Assembly (NCBI RefSeq): GCF_025567385.1
Contig: NZ_JAOQJU010000008.1
Location: 1-64,000, forward strand
Reading direction: 5' to 3'
Length of the DNA stretch: 64,000 bases
Source: Claveliimonas acetigenes
Lineage (GTDB): Bacteria; Bacillota; Clostridia; Lachnospirales; Lachnospiraceae
The notes under the pieces were generated by a model. The model saw nothing but the letters and a program-made list of their open reading frames with translations. It had not been told where the DNA came from and made no database searches. The first letter of the stretch is position 1, and the number at the start of each line of letters is the position of its first letter. This document shows, piece by piece, positions 9,844 through 17,768 of the stretch. The position numbers and the translations under genes are program-made.

Positions 9844-10251
9844 ATGAAAAATTTTATTGAAGCGGCACAGTACGCATTCGCGGCACTTGGAGGGGCGGTG
9901 GGCGCTGTCATGGGAGGTTTTGACGGATTCCTGTACGCCCTGATTGTGTTCGTGGTGGTGGACTACCTGACGGGCGTCATGGCTGCGGTTCTGAATAAGA
10001 AGCTGTCCAGCGAGGTGGGTTTCCACGGGATTTTTAAGAAAGTGGTTATCTTCGCACTGGTGGCGGTGGGGCATATCGTGGATGCCTATGTCATTCAAAA
10101 CGGGAGCGTCATCCGTACGGCGGTGATTTTCTTTTATTTATCCAATGAAGGGATCAGCATCCTGGAGAACGCATCGGTCCTTGGGCTACCTGTGCCGCAG
10201 AAGTTAAAGGATGTATTGGAACAGTTGAAAGATGGGAAAGAGGGAGAGTAA
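9844..10251 (+). CDS. Phage holin (holin-4 / toxin secretion family)
   Basis: A 135-aa small membrane protein of the phage holin/toxin-secretion family that permeabilises the membrane for endolysin release. There are two to three hydrophobic segments: AAQYAFAALGGAVGAVMGG, FLYALIVFVVVDYLTG and VVIFALVAVGHIVDAYV. The family hallmark VVVDYLTGV is present. A charged C-terminus (LKDVLEQLKDGKEGE) follows. The ATG at 9844 lies shortly after GGAACGGAG. It sits directly upstream of the endolysin gene, the standard lysis cassette. Confidence 0.9.
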   Translation: MKNFIEAAQYAFAALGGAVGAVMGGFDGFLYALIVFVVVDYLTGVMAAVLNKKLSSEVGFHGIFKKVVIFALVAVGHIVDAYVIQNGSVIRTAVIFFYLSNEGISILENASVLGLPVPQKLKDVLEQLKDGKEGE

Positions 10252-10274
10252 GCATCGGGTTTCCGGTGCTTTTT
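10251..10274 (+). terminator. Short hairpin terminator between holin and endolysin
   Basis: AGCATCGG pairs with CCGGTGCT (one G-T pair), followed by TTTTCC. It may attenuate rather than stop transcription into the endolysin gene. Confidence 0.5.
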
Positions 10275-10298
10275 CCTTTGGAAAGAGAGGACAGGATT

Positions 10299-11825
10299 AT
10301 GAAATTAGTACAGAGTATTTTGACTAAAAACCCCTGTTATACGGCAGGGAGAAAGATCACGGTCAAGGGGCTGATGCTCCATTCCGTAGGATGCCCGCAG
10401 CCCAAGGCATCGGTGTTTATCAATTCGTGGAACAGCCCGTCTTATAACAATGCCTGTGTGCATGGTTTTATTGACGGCAACGACGGCACGGTGTATCAGA
10501 CGCTTCCATGGAATCATCGTGGCTGGCACTGTGGTTCCGGCAGTAAGGGAAGCGGAAACAATACCCATATCGGAGTGGAAATGTGCGAACCGGCGTGCAT
10601 CAAGTACACATCGGGCAGTAACTTTACCTGCTCGGATAAAGCAACGGCAAAGGCTGTGGCAAAGAGAACGTATGAGGCGGCGGTGGAACTGTTTGCTATG
10701 CTTTGTAAGCAGTACAACTTAAACCCGACCGCTGATGGCGTCATCATCAGCCACAGGGAGGGGCACAGCCGGGGCATTGCTTCTAACCACGGAGACCCGG
10801 AGCATCTGTGGAATGGACTCGGCATGGGCTACACCATGGATGGATTCCGCAAAGCAGTAAAGGCGAAGATGAATGGCTCTGGCAGTTCTGGCAGCAGCAC
10901 TGGAACTTCCGGCCTGCAGGCGTCTGCCCTTAAAAATCTCTCTGAGGCAGATGTGATCGCCAAGGTGGGGCCGCTGTTTACCGCAGACCAGAAGACAAGC
11001 GGTATTCTGGCATCGGTATCCCTGGCACAGTTTATTCTGGAGAGCGGATACGGGAAGAGTGAACTGGCACAGAACGCCAACAACTGCTTTGGCATGAAGA
11101 AGTCCCTGTCCGGGAATACCTGGAGTGGTTCCACCTGGGACGGCACTTCCATCTACACCAAGAAAACACAGGAATACGAGAATGGTGCATATATGACGGT
11201 AACGGCAGATTTCCGCAAATATCCGTCCGTGGAGAAATCCATTGCAGACCATTCCGCGTATCTTTTGGGAGCGAAGAATGGTGCGAAACTGCGTTATGAT
11301 GGCTTGAAAGGCTGCACGGACTATAAGAAAGCGGTGCAGATCATCAAGGATGGCGGATATGCAACTTCCCCGACCTATGTGGAGAACCTCTGCTCCATCA
11401 TTGAGAAGTGGAAGCTGACACAGTATGACGTGGCAAATGCCGGAACTGCGGAAGTCTGGTACCGTGTGCGTAAAACCTGGGCAGACGCAGCATCCCAGAA
11501 AGGCGCATTCCACAGCCTTGCCAATGCGAAGAAGTGTGCAGATGAGAATGCGGGGTATTCCGTGTTCGATGAATCCGGCAGGAATATCTATACCGGAAAA
11601 CAGGCTGCCTTTCAGCCGTATCTGGTGAAGGTGTCAGCCTCTGACCTGCGTATTCGCAAAGGCCCCGGCATCGATAAGGCCAAGACCGGGAAGTACACGG
11701 GAAAGGGTATCTTTACGATTGTAGAGGAAGCGGACGGCCCCGGCGCATCCAAGTGGGGGCTTTTGAAAGCGTACCAGAAGAACCGTGATGGCTGGATTTC
11801 GCTGGACCATGCACAGAAGGTATAA
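10299..11825 (+). CDS. Phage endolysin: N-acetylmuramoyl-L-alanine amidase plus glucosaminidase, SH3 tail
   Basis: A 508-aa modular cell-wall hydrolase. Residues about 20-170 form an Amidase_2 (PGRP-like) domain with Zn-ligand-type histidines in GLMLHSVGCP and ISHREGHSRGIASNHGDPEH. A Ser/Gly linker (NGSGSSGSSTGTSG) follows. Residues about 205-370 match the glucosaminidase (Glyco_hydro_73) domain: AQFILESGYGKSELAQNANN with the catalytic Glu in LESGYGKSEL, then NCFGMKK. The C-terminal 75 residues are a bacterial SH3-type wall-binding domain (SDLRIRKGPGID). Two catalytic specificities in one chain are common in clostridial prophages. The ATG at 10299 follows GAGAGGACAGG. Confidence 0.92.
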   Translation: MKLVQSILTKNPCYTAGRKITVKGLMLHSVGCPQPKASVFINSWNSPSYNNACVHGFIDGNDGTVYQTLPWNHRGWHCGSGSKGSGNNTHIGVEMCEPACIKYTSGSNFTCSDKATAKAVAKRTYEAAVELFAMLCKQYNLNPTADGVIISHREGHSRGIASNHGDPEHLWNGLGMGYTMDGFRKAVKAKMNGSGSSGSSTGTSGLQASALKNLSEADVIAKVGPLFTADQKTSGILASVSLAQFILESGYGKSELAQNANNCFGMKKSLSGNTWSGSTWDGTSIYTKKTQEYENGAYMTVTADFRKYPSVEKSIADHSAYLLGAKNGAKLRYDGLKGCTDYKKAVQIIKDGGYATSPTYVENLCSIIEKWKLTQYDVANAGTAEVWYRVRKTWADAASQKGAFHSLANAKKCADENAGYSVFDESGRNIYTGKQAAFQPYLVKVSASDLRIRKGPGIDKAKTGKYTGKGIFTIVEEADGPGASKWGLLKAYQKNRDGWISLDHAQKV

Positions 11826-11845
11826 GTAAAAAGTAATAAAAACGG

Positions 11846-11885
11846 TGCCCACTGAGGAAGATTTCCTTAGCGGGCATCATTTTTA
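11846..11885 (+). terminator. Strong terminator after endolysin gene
   Basis: A long stem (TGCCCACTGAGGAA against TTCCTTAGCGGGCA, one mismatch) is followed by TCATTTTTA. It closes the lysis module before the recombinase module. Confidence 0.75.
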
Positions 11886-11909
11886 CATGGGCTTTTGTAG
11901 TGGAGGGAT

Positions 11910-12308
11910 ATGATGAAGAACCAGGATATTATAAAACTGAATGATCTGAGACAGCAGGGCAAGGGCGCGGCGGAAATCGCGGAAACGCTAAACTTGCCAT
12001 TGAACACAGTAAAATCTTATCTGCGCCGGCACCCGGAAGCAGACACCTCCCGTGTCTGCCCGCAGTGTGGGAAACCAGTGGTGCAGAAGGAAGGGCGGAA
12101 GGAGAAGAAGTTCTGTTCGGATAAATGCCGTAACCAATGGTGGAACAGCCACCAGTCGGAGATCAAAAAAGAGGCATATTACACGCTGGTGTGCCAGTTT
12201 TGCGGAAAGGAGTTTGAGAGCTATGGGAATCAGAGAAGGAAGTTCTGCAGCAGGAAATGTTACGGAAACCACAGAAAAAAACTCGCAGGAAAAGTATTCA
12301 GCGGATAA
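11910..12308 (+). CDS. HTH plus zinc-ribbon protein of recombinase module
   Basis: A 132-aa protein. Residues 1-45 form a sigma-region-4-like helix-turn-helix (IIKLNDLRQQGKGAAEIAE, LPLNTVKSYLRR). Two Cys4-type treble-clef/zinc modules follow: CPQCGKPV...KKFCSDKCRNQWW near 51-82, and CQFCGKEF...RKFCSRKCYGNH near 97-124. This pairing is common beside large serine recombinases in Lachnospiraceae mobile elements, where it probably regulates or assists recombination; the exact role is unknown. GGAGGG precedes the ATG pair at 11910. It overlaps the next small gene by 86 bp in another frame. Confidence 0.7.
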   Translation: MMKNQDIIKLNDLRQQGKGAAEIAETLNLPLNTVKSYLRRHPEADTSRVCPQCGKPVVQKEGRKEKKFCSDKCRNQWWNSHQSEIKKEAYYTLVCQFCGKEFESYGNQRRKFCSRKCYGNHRKKLAGKVFSG

Positions 12309-12456
12309 CCTGATGGTCTACCGGGTGTCCCTTTCCCTGATTGACAGCCTGTATTCGGGCGGGCATCTTACGGCAGCAGACCGGAGGAAAGCATACACAA
12401 TCATTGCCAGACGCCACGGCTTATCTTTGGATAGTATTTTCGCGGAAACCGCTTGA
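12223..12456 (+). CDS. Small conserved protein of recombinase module
   Basis: A 77-aa protein whose C-terminal 47 residues (MVYRVSLSLIDSLYSGGHLT, then ADRRKAYTIIARRHGLS) resemble short SHOCT-like or recombinase-associated proteins seen upstream of serine recombinases. The chosen ATG at 12223 has AAGGAG 8-13 nt upstream, within the preceding gene. The overlap with the preceding gene therefore looks like genuine dual coding. Function unknown. If translation began at the internal ATG at 12313, only the conserved C-terminal part would be made. Confidence 0.55.
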   Translation: MGIREGSSAAGNVTETTEKNSQEKYSADNLMVYRVSLSLIDSLYSGGHLTAADRRKAYTIIARRHGLSLDSIFAETA

Positions 12457-12526
12457 TATATCTCCGCTTTAGAGTGATGAATATGGTACGCCAAAGATGG
12501 CGGAAATTGATACAAGGAGGGATAAC

Positions 12527-14032
12527 ATGGGCAGAAAAGTGACACGGGTGGCTTTTAACGTACCGGAGATTCCAAAAAAGAAAAACGTGGCGGCTTACTG
12601 CCGTGTGTCATCCGGAAAGGACGCCATGCTCCATTCGCTGGCGGCGCAGGTCAGTTATTACAGTGAGCTGATCCAGAGCCATGGGGAATGGGAATATGCC
12701 GGGGTCTATGCGGATGAGGCAAAAACCGGAACCAAGGACACCAGGGAAAATTTTGTGCGGCTGCTTTCCGACTGCCGTGCGGGGAAGATTGACTTGATAC
12801 TGACCAAGTCGATTTCCCGGTTTGCCAGAAATACGGTAACGCTGCTGGAGACGGTGCGGGAGCTGAAGCTGATGGGCGTAGATGTTTACTTTGAAGAGCA
12901 GAACATCCATTCCATGAGCACAGACGGGGAGTTCATGCTGACCATCCTGGCATCCTATGCACAGGAGGAGAGCCGGTCGGCAAGCGAGAACCAGAAATGG
13001 CGCATCAAGAAGAATTTTGAGGAAGGGAAGCCATGGAGCAGTACGCTTCTTGGTTACCGCAACGTGGACGGGCGCTTTGAGATCGTGCCGGAAGAAGCAC
13101 AAACCGTGCGGATGATTTTTGACTGGTATCTGGAGGGGCTTGGGGCAACCGCTATCCGGGACCGGCTGAATGCCATGGGAATCAAGACGAGGCTGGGGAA
13201 TCAGTGGAACAGGAGCCCGATCTTAAAGCTGCTCCGTAATTACACCTATACCGGAAACCTTCTCCAGCAGAGGACCTACCGTGAGAACCACATCACGAAA
13301 AAGTGCATCATCAACCAGGGTGAAAAACCGATGTACCTTGCGGAAGGCACCCATGAGGCGATCATTGACATGGATACCTTCAACCAGGTGCAGGAAGAGA
13401 TCAAACGCAGAGCGGAGAGATATAAAAGCCCGGAAGGAAAAAAGTGTGAGACATATCCCTTCACTGGCATGGTCCGGTGCGGCTGCTGCGGGAAAAATTA
13501 TGTGAGGTCAGGTACACAAAGTTACCGGACATGGACCTGCAGGACCCGGAGAAAAGAGGGGCTGAAACATTGTGACGCAGAGATCATCCCGGAGGAAGAA
13601 CTGATACGGCTTACCGCAGAGATACTCAGTGGGGAAGTTACTGAGGATGCCGTCAGGGATAAAATAACGGTTATCCGGGCAGAGAAAGACCGCACCCTGG
13701 TATTCTGTTTCAAGAATGGCAAGGAAACCGTTAAACAGTGGCGGGAGCATGAAACCGTGCATGTCTGCACAGAGGAGCAGAAGAGGCAGATCAGCCGGAA
13801 AAATTCTGGCAGGAAACGGACAGAGGAACAGCGCAGGCAGCAAAGTGAGCGGATGAAGGAATACTGGAAAGACCGCGAGTTCCCGGAGGAGCAGCGCAGA
13901 CGGCAGAGTGAGCAGATGAAAGCATATTGGAATGACCGGGAAGCATCAGAGGGGCACAGGCAGACGGTGAGCCGCCTGATGAAAGAAATGCGGGCAAAGG
14001 AAACAGGAAAGGGGGCGCAGAACGATGGCTAA
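12527..14032 (+). CDS. Large serine recombinase 1
   Basis: A 501-aa site-specific recombinase. The resolvase catalytic domain is at residues 15-150, with nucleophile Ser in AYCRVSSGKD and Arg-rich SISRFARNT. The recombinase domain is near 165-270 (STLLGYRNVDGRFEIVPEEA). A Cys4 zinc ribbon follows (CGCCGKNY ... WTCRTRRKEGLKHC). In place of the usual long coiled coil, the C-terminus carries tandem basic repeats (EEQRRQQSERMKEYWKDREF and EEQRRRQSEQMKAYWNDREA) like small DNA-binding NUMOD modules. The ATG at 12527 follows AAGGAGG. It overlaps the second recombinase by 8 bp, so the two are co-translated. Likely partner in prophage integration or excision. Confidence 0.88.
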   Translation: MGRKVTRVAFNVPEIPKKKNVAAYCRVSSGKDAMLHSLAAQVSYYSELIQSHGEWEYAGVYADEAKTGTKDTRENFVRLLSDCRAGKIDLILTKSISRFARNTVTLLETVRELKLMGVDVYFEEQNIHSMSTDGEFMLTILASYAQEESRSASENQKWRIKKNFEEGKPWSSTLLGYRNVDGRFEIVPEEAQTVRMIFDWYLEGLGATAIRDRLNAMGIKTRLGNQWNRSPILKLLRNYTYTGNLLQQRTYRENHITKKCIINQGEKPMYLAEGTHEAIIDMDTFNQVQEEIKRRAERYKSPEGKKCETYPFTGMVRCGCCGKNYVRSGTQSYRTWTCRTRRKEGLKHCDAEIIPEEELIRLTAEILSGEVTEDAVRDKITVIRAEKDRTLVFCFKNGKETVKQWREHETVHVCTEEQKRQISRKNSGRKRTEEQRRQQSERMKEYWKDREFPEEQRRRQSEQMKAYWNDREASEGHRQTVSRLMKEMRAKETGKGAQNDG

Positions 14033-15605
14033 TGTGACAGTGATCCCGGCAACCAGGAATTTCCACACCGGAATAAGGAAAGATGCCGTGGTCCAGAAAA
14101 AGACCGCCGGATATGCCCGTGTCAGCACGGACAGTGAGGAGCAGCAGACCAGCTACGAGGCGCAGGTGGATTATTACACTAACTACATTAAAAATAACCC
14201 GGAATGGGAGTTTGTCGGCGTGTATACCGATGAGGGTATCAGCGCAACCGGCACCAAGCACCGGGACGGCTTTAACCAGATGATACAGGATGCGCTGGAC
14301 GGAAAGATCGATTTGATCGTCACCAAGTCGGTATCCCGGTTTGCAAGGAACACGGTGGACAGCCTTACCACGGTGCGGAAACTAAAGGAAAAGGGCGTGG
14401 AGGTGTACTTCCAGAAAGAAAACATTTACACTCTGGACTCCAAAGGGGAACTGCTGATCACCATCATGTCCTCCCTGGCGCAGGAAGAATCCCGGTCCAT
14501 TTCAGAGAATGTGACCTGGGGCCAGAGAAAGCGGTTTGCAGACGGCAAAGTCAGCATCGCCTACAGCTCTTTCCTCGGCTACCAGAAAGGGGAGGACGGG
14601 CAGATGGAGATCGTGCCGGAGGAGGCAGAAATTGTAAGGCTTATTTACCGGATGTTCATGCAGGGAAAGACGCCTTACGCCATTGCAAAGTACCTGATGG
14701 AAAAGAAGGTCCCCACACCGACCGGGAAACAGCGGTGGCAGCACCGGACGATTGAGAACATACTGACCAATGAAAAGTACAAGGGCGATGCCAGGCTCCA
14801 GAAGTGCTATACGGTGGACTTCCTTTCCAAGAAGCGGAAAGTGAATGAGGGCGAGGTTCCGCAGTATTATGTGGAAGGCAGCCATGACGCCATCATCGCA
14901 CCTGCAGAGTGGCAGATGGTACAGCTGGAGATGGAACGCAGGAGGAACATGGGGCGGAGCCATAACTGCTGCGGAACGTTTTCTGCAAAGCTGAAATGCG
15001 GAGACTGCGGGGAATTCTTCGGTTCCAAGGTCTGGCACTCTAACAGCAAGTATAAACGCACCATCTGGCAGTGCAACGCCAAGTTTAAGGGAGAGAGCAA
15101 GTGTACTACGCCGCATCTGTACGAACAGCGGATACAGGAGTTATTTCTGGAGGCGCTGGGGCGGCTACTGGAAAACCGGGAGACGGTCATGGATGACTGC
15201 CGTGCAGTGATGGATGTACTTGGGGATTGCAGCACCATTGAGAAGGAACTGGAATCCGTCAGTAGCGAGATGGAGGTAGTCACCGGGCTGATCCAGAAGC
15301 TGATTGTGGAAAACGCAACCCGGAAACTGGATCAGAACGATTACCGCAGGAAGTATGAGGGATATGTCAATAAGTACGCAGCTTTAGAGAGCCGGATGGA
15401 CAGCCTGAAAAAAGACCGGGAGAGCCGGGAAATCAAGTTTGGCATTTTCAGCGGGTTCCTGTTTGAACTGAGTGAGCTGGAGGAGCTGCCATTGGAGTTT
15501 GATGTGAAGCTGTTCCACAGCCTGGTGGATTATGCAACAGTGTACCATGACGGGAGGGTGGTGTTTGCCTTTCGGAATGGCGCGGAGGTTGAGACAAGAA
15601 TATAG
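14025..15605 (+). CDS. Large serine recombinase 2
   Basis: A 526-aa recombinase with a full catalytic domain (GYARVSTDSEEQQTSYEAQV, SVSRFARNTVDS), a recombinase domain (SSFLGYQKGEDGQMEIVPEE) and a zinc ribbon (CGDCGEFFGSKV ... WQCNAKFKGESKC). A conventional C-terminal coiled coil follows (residues about 400-480, IEKELESVSSEMEVVTGLIQ). It is similar in plan to recombinase 1 but differs in its C-terminus. It ends just before the strong terminator at 15618, at the apparent prophage boundary. Which of the two drives integration cannot be told; they may act as an obligate pair. Confidence 0.9.
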   Translation: MANVTVIPATRNFHTGIRKDAVVQKKTAGYARVSTDSEEQQTSYEAQVDYYTNYIKNNPEWEFVGVYTDEGISATGTKHRDGFNQMIQDALDGKIDLIVTKSVSRFARNTVDSLTTVRKLKEKGVEVYFQKENIYTLDSKGELLITIMSSLAQEESRSISENVTWGQRKRFADGKVSIAYSSFLGYQKGEDGQMEIVPEEAEIVRLIYRMFMQGKTPYAIAKYLMEKKVPTPTGKQRWQHRTIENILTNEKYKGDARLQKCYTVDFLSKKRKVNEGEVPQYYVEGSHDAIIAPAEWQMVQLEMERRRNMGRSHNCCGTFSAKLKCGDCGEFFGSKVWHSNSKYKRTIWQCNAKFKGESKCTTPHLYEQRIQELFLEALGRLLENRETVMDDCRAVMDVLGDCSTIEKELESVSSEMEVVTGLIQKLIVENATRKLDQNDYRRKYEGYVNKYAALESRMDSLKKDRESREIKFGIFSGFLFELSELEELPLEFDVKLFHSLVDYATVYHDGRVVFAFRNGAEVETRI

Positions 15606-15617
15606 GAAAAGAGGGAT

Positions 15618-15662
15618 GCCCCGGAATTCAGTGTGGAGATACTGGTTCCGGGGCTTATTTTT
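15618..15662 (+). terminator. Strong terminator closing the prophage recombinase operon
   Basis: GCCCCGGAA at 15618-15626 pairs perfectly with TTCCGGGGC at 15646-15654, followed by TTATTTTTG. Confidence 0.85.
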
Positions 15663-15680
15663 GTTAATGTATAGCACAGT

Positions 15681-16319
15681 TTATTCTGTTTTCAGTTCTG
15701 GATAACTTACCAAGCTAAGAATTTCTCCCTTTCCTACCCCATCTATTTCACGGAGTGAAACGGTCATCTGAAACTGCAAGCTGTCACGTTCATTATATAC
15801 ACAATAAGTAATGGTTGCTGTTTGATCTGAAACTGAAAACAAATCCTGCGGATCTAATATATTTCCTTCTGCATCGTAAATCCTCATATCCTTATTTTTC
15901 CAATAATCAGGAATCCAGTATATATAATCTTCGTCTGAAAAAATCTGTTCTAAGCCATCGTCTGAGTCATTACAGATGGTTTCACAATAATAACCGTCGT
16001 TTGCCGATATATAGAGAGAATATCCTTCACCTAAAGGCGTTTGTATTTTTTCAAGCGTAAATGTTTTATCCGGTATTAAGTCAATCTCGCTGGCTCCGGA
16101 TAGATCCTGGGCATATACTTTAATCGGATACTCATCCATTATCCCGTAATGCCCATTCGCAAAAAATCCTGTTATTCCAATGATAAGCAATAAAAAAACA
16201 GCACTGCAATAACGCAATTTTAATGCCTTCTTCCTTTGCTTGGCAATTTGGTGTGCATTTTCAATAATCTGGACTTTTTTCTTTTCACTTAGCATGATTT
16301 CAGTTTTCAATTCATTCAT
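15681..16319 (-). CDS. Membrane protein paired with ECF sigma factor (possible anti-sigma)
   Basis: A 212-aa protein with one membrane segment near residues 38-55 (YCSAVFLLLIIGITGFFAN). The cytoplasmic N-terminus is charged and the extracellular C-terminal domain is about 155 residues, rich in Asp/Tyr/Ile. It is translationally coupled to the upstream sigma factor gene: that gene's TGA overlaps an ATG, and the ATG at 16319 is better spaced from AGGAGA. The arrangement is that of sigma/anti-sigma pairs, although no conserved anti-sigma zinc motif is visible. The signal sensed is unknown. Confidence 0.6.
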   Translation of the reverse strand: MNELKTEIMLSEKKKVQIIENAHQIAKQRKKALKLRYCSAVFLLLIIGITGFFANGHYGIMDEYPIKVYAQDLSGASEIDLIPDKTFTLEKIQTPLGEGYSLYISANDGYYCETICNDSDDGLEQIFSDEDYIYWIPDYWKNKDMRIYDAEGNILDPQDLFSVSDQTATITYCVYNERDSLQFQMTVSLREIDGVGKGEILSLVSYPELKTE

Positions 16320-16321
16320 TG

Positions 16322-16777
16322 TCATTCTCCTATTTTTAATTTTAATTGCTCACGAGCCCGCTGTAGCCGTTTTTTTACCGCAGCATCAGATATTTTTAAT
16401 ATGTTTGAAATTTCCTTTACCGAATAACCTTCTATGGAATGTAAAATGATAACGGATTTATATTTTGTGGGTAATAAGGAAATCTCCCTCAAAATTTCCT
16501 GTTCACCTAAAGTGGTTTCAGATATATCCGTTTCACTAATAGGGGAAGAAGGATGACGTTTCCAGTATCGGATTTGGTTTTTGCATATATTGATGCAGAC
16601 GCGCATTAACCACGCTTTTGCATGCTCTTCATCTTTCAACTTTGGTTTTTTTAATAAATATCTCACATAGGTTTCCTGAACGGCATCTTCAGCGTCATGG
16701 GTATTTGATAGCATGAATAGCGCCATTCGATAAAGAAGATCCATATGCTCAGTAAATAATGTTTCTGCTCTCATCAT
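16322..16777 (-). CDS. ECF-type RNA polymerase sigma factor
   Basis: A 151-aa sigma-70 family factor with only regions 2 and 4. Region 2 is near residues 8-65 (DLLYRMALFMLSNTHDAEDA, VQETYVRYL, WLMRVCINICKNQIR). Region 4 is near 95-145 (LREISLLPTKYKSVIILHSI, EGYSVKEISNILKISDAAVK, KRLQRAREQLK). It would direct polymerase to a small regulon, probably including its own operon. It overlaps the downstream membrane protein gene by ATGA. A second ATG three bases in (16774) is equally plausible. Confidence 0.88.
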   Translation of the reverse strand: MMRAETLFTEHMDLLYRMALFMLSNTHDAEDAVQETYVRYLLKKPKLKDEEHAKAWLMRVCINICKNQIRYWKRHPSSPISETDISETTLGEQEILREISLLPTKYKSVIILHSIEGYSVKEISNILKISDAAVKKRLQRAREQLKLKIGE

Positions 16778-17127
16778 CTTTACCTCTTTATATAGAACAC
16801 ACCATAGAGCTTAATGCGGTGACATTATTATTTTATAAAATTTCAAATAGCTGAACTATAAATTGAAATGCCGTCTTGTTTATTATTATCGATAAAGGAA
16901 TATGTGTCCATATGAAAATGTGGAAAGGGGCTGGAGAAGGTGGCAGTTGATTAGCCAGATACTCAGAAAAATGGGAAATGAATAAATACAACATAAAGAC
17001 CGTTGGTGGGTACGGATATAGTTTTGAAACGTGAAAAAACCGGCAGTTGCAACTATGAAGTAACTGCCAGTTTTTTTTCAATAAAAATAACCAGGTATAT
17101 CAAACTGACCTGGTTATCTTAATTTTG
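16778..17127. other. Intergenic region with two hairpins
   Basis: No gene was recognised over 350 bases. It holds a promoter-side region for the sigma operon (near 16778-16830), a GGCAGTT/AACTGCC hairpin at 17042-17068 followed by eight T, and a second hairpin at 17087-17117 that ends the ribbon-helix-helix gene on the minus strand. Confidence 0.5.
17087..17117 (-). terminator. Terminator of first ribbon-helix-helix gene
   Basis: ATAACCAGGT and ACCTGGTTAT are perfect 10-bp arms with an 11-nt loop. On the minus strand the stem is followed by TTTTATT, directly after the gene stop. Confidence 0.75.
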
Positions 17128-17307
17128 TTATTGTATCTGGTCTGTCTTGATCTCCCCGCGTTCTTTTTCTATCTGCTCCAGATGCTGGATCAGTACATAT
17201 TCAATGTAATTCGTCATAGAGCGGTGTTCATCTGTAGCAAGAATCCCGATTTTGTCAAACACTTCGTCCGACAGACGCAGAGTAAATACACGCTTGTTGG
17301 TTGCCAT
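17128..17307 (-). CDS. Ribbon-helix-helix (Arc-like) DNA-binding protein, copy A
   Basis: A 59-aa protein beginning MATNKRVFTLRLSDEVFDKI and continuing GILATDEHRSMTNYIEYVLI. The beta strand plus two helices match the ribbon-helix-helix repressor fold, with TNYIEYVLIQHLE as helix 2. It is too short for routine gene finding. It starts at ATG 17307 after GGAGGGCAAGGG on the minus strand. It is a close paralogue of the gene at 17437-17610. Probably an autoregulatory repressor or an antitoxin-like protein; no toxin partner is evident. Confidence 0.75.
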   Translation of the reverse strand: MATNKRVFTLRLSDEVFDKIGILATDEHRSMTNYIEYVLIQHLEQIEKERGEIKTDQIQ

Positions 17308-17370
17308 TTCCCTTGCCCTCCGTTCCGGGTATGAATTTATGGTATACCAATATGCGGTAAATTTATACGT

Positions 17371-17402
17371 TCACTAGACAGCTAAGTGATAGCACTTTAC
17401 AT
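17371..17402 (-). promoter_or_regulatory. Repeated operator-like element upstream of copy A
   Basis: TCACTAGACAGCTAAGTGA followed by TAGCACTTTA lies 64 bp upstream of the copy A start. The same element, 64 bp upstream of copy B (17674), reads TCACTTGACAGGTAAGTGA and has perfect TCACTT/AAGTGA arms. Conserved sequence at conserved distance suggests a shared operator/promoter. Confidence 0.55.
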
Positions 17403-17436
17403 CAAAAAGTGAAAAAGTAGACACAGATGGCAGTCT

Positions 17437-17610
17437 TTATTCTTCCATTTTAATTTCTCCATGCTCTTTTTCCACATCTTCTAAATGTTTGATCAGTATG
17501 TATTCAATATAGTTGGTTAAGGAGCGGTGTTCGCTGGTAGCCAGAATGCCGATTTTATCGAATACTTCATCTGACAAACGTAAAGTAAATACTCTTTTAT
17601 TGGTTGCCAT
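17437..17610 (-). CDS. Ribbon-helix-helix (Arc-like) DNA-binding protein, copy B
   Basis: A 57-aa paralogue of the preceding gene. It shares MATNKRVFTLRLSDEVFDKI and GILAT, then SEHRSLTNYIEYILIKHLED, and differs mainly in the last 12 residues (VEKEHGEIKMEE). The start is ATG 17610 after GGAGGACAGGG on the minus strand. Gene plus upstream element form a unit of about 300 bp that has been tandemly duplicated and has since diverged, more at synonymous than at amino acid positions. That suggests both copies were kept by selection. Confidence 0.75.
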   Translation of the reverse strand: MATNKRVFTLRLSDEVFDKIGILATSEHRSLTNYIEYILIKHLEDVEKEHGEIKMEE

Positions 17611-17673
17611 ATTCCCTGTCCTCCAATTTTAGTATAGGTAAATGGTAATCGAAATTGGATGTGAAATATACAG

Positions 17674-17704
17674 TCACTTGACAGGTAAGTGATAGCACTT
17701 TATA
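17674..17704 (-). promoter_or_regulatory. Repeated operator-like element upstream of copy B
   Basis: TCACTT-N7-AAGTGA palindrome followed by TAGCACTTTATA, 64 bp from the copy B start. It matches the element at 17371 upstream of copy A. Confidence 0.55.
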
Positions 17705-17768
17705 TTGTAAGAGTAGTGAAAACAAAAGAAAGAGTGATAAGAGTGAAGAAAGTGATAAGGTGTGGAGT

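Larger units (their letters stand above)
1..15662 (+). mobile_element. Right part of a siphovirus-type prophage (left end outside window)
   Basis: A continuous + strand run of tail, lysis and recombinase genes with phage gene order: tape measure, distal tail, tail-associated protein, adsorption proteins, fibre, holin, endolysin. It ends in two serine recombinases and a strong terminator at 15618-15662. The next genes (sigma factor, membrane protein) lie on the opposite strand and are bacterial, so the right boundary is probably just after 15605. The attachment site itself was not identified because the left end is not in the window. Head and packaging genes would lie to the left. Confidence 0.85.

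Noticed and set aside
10719..11513. 264-codon minus-strand frame inside the endolysin gene
   Set aside because: Shadow of a well-supported modular hydrolase; no start signal or domain.
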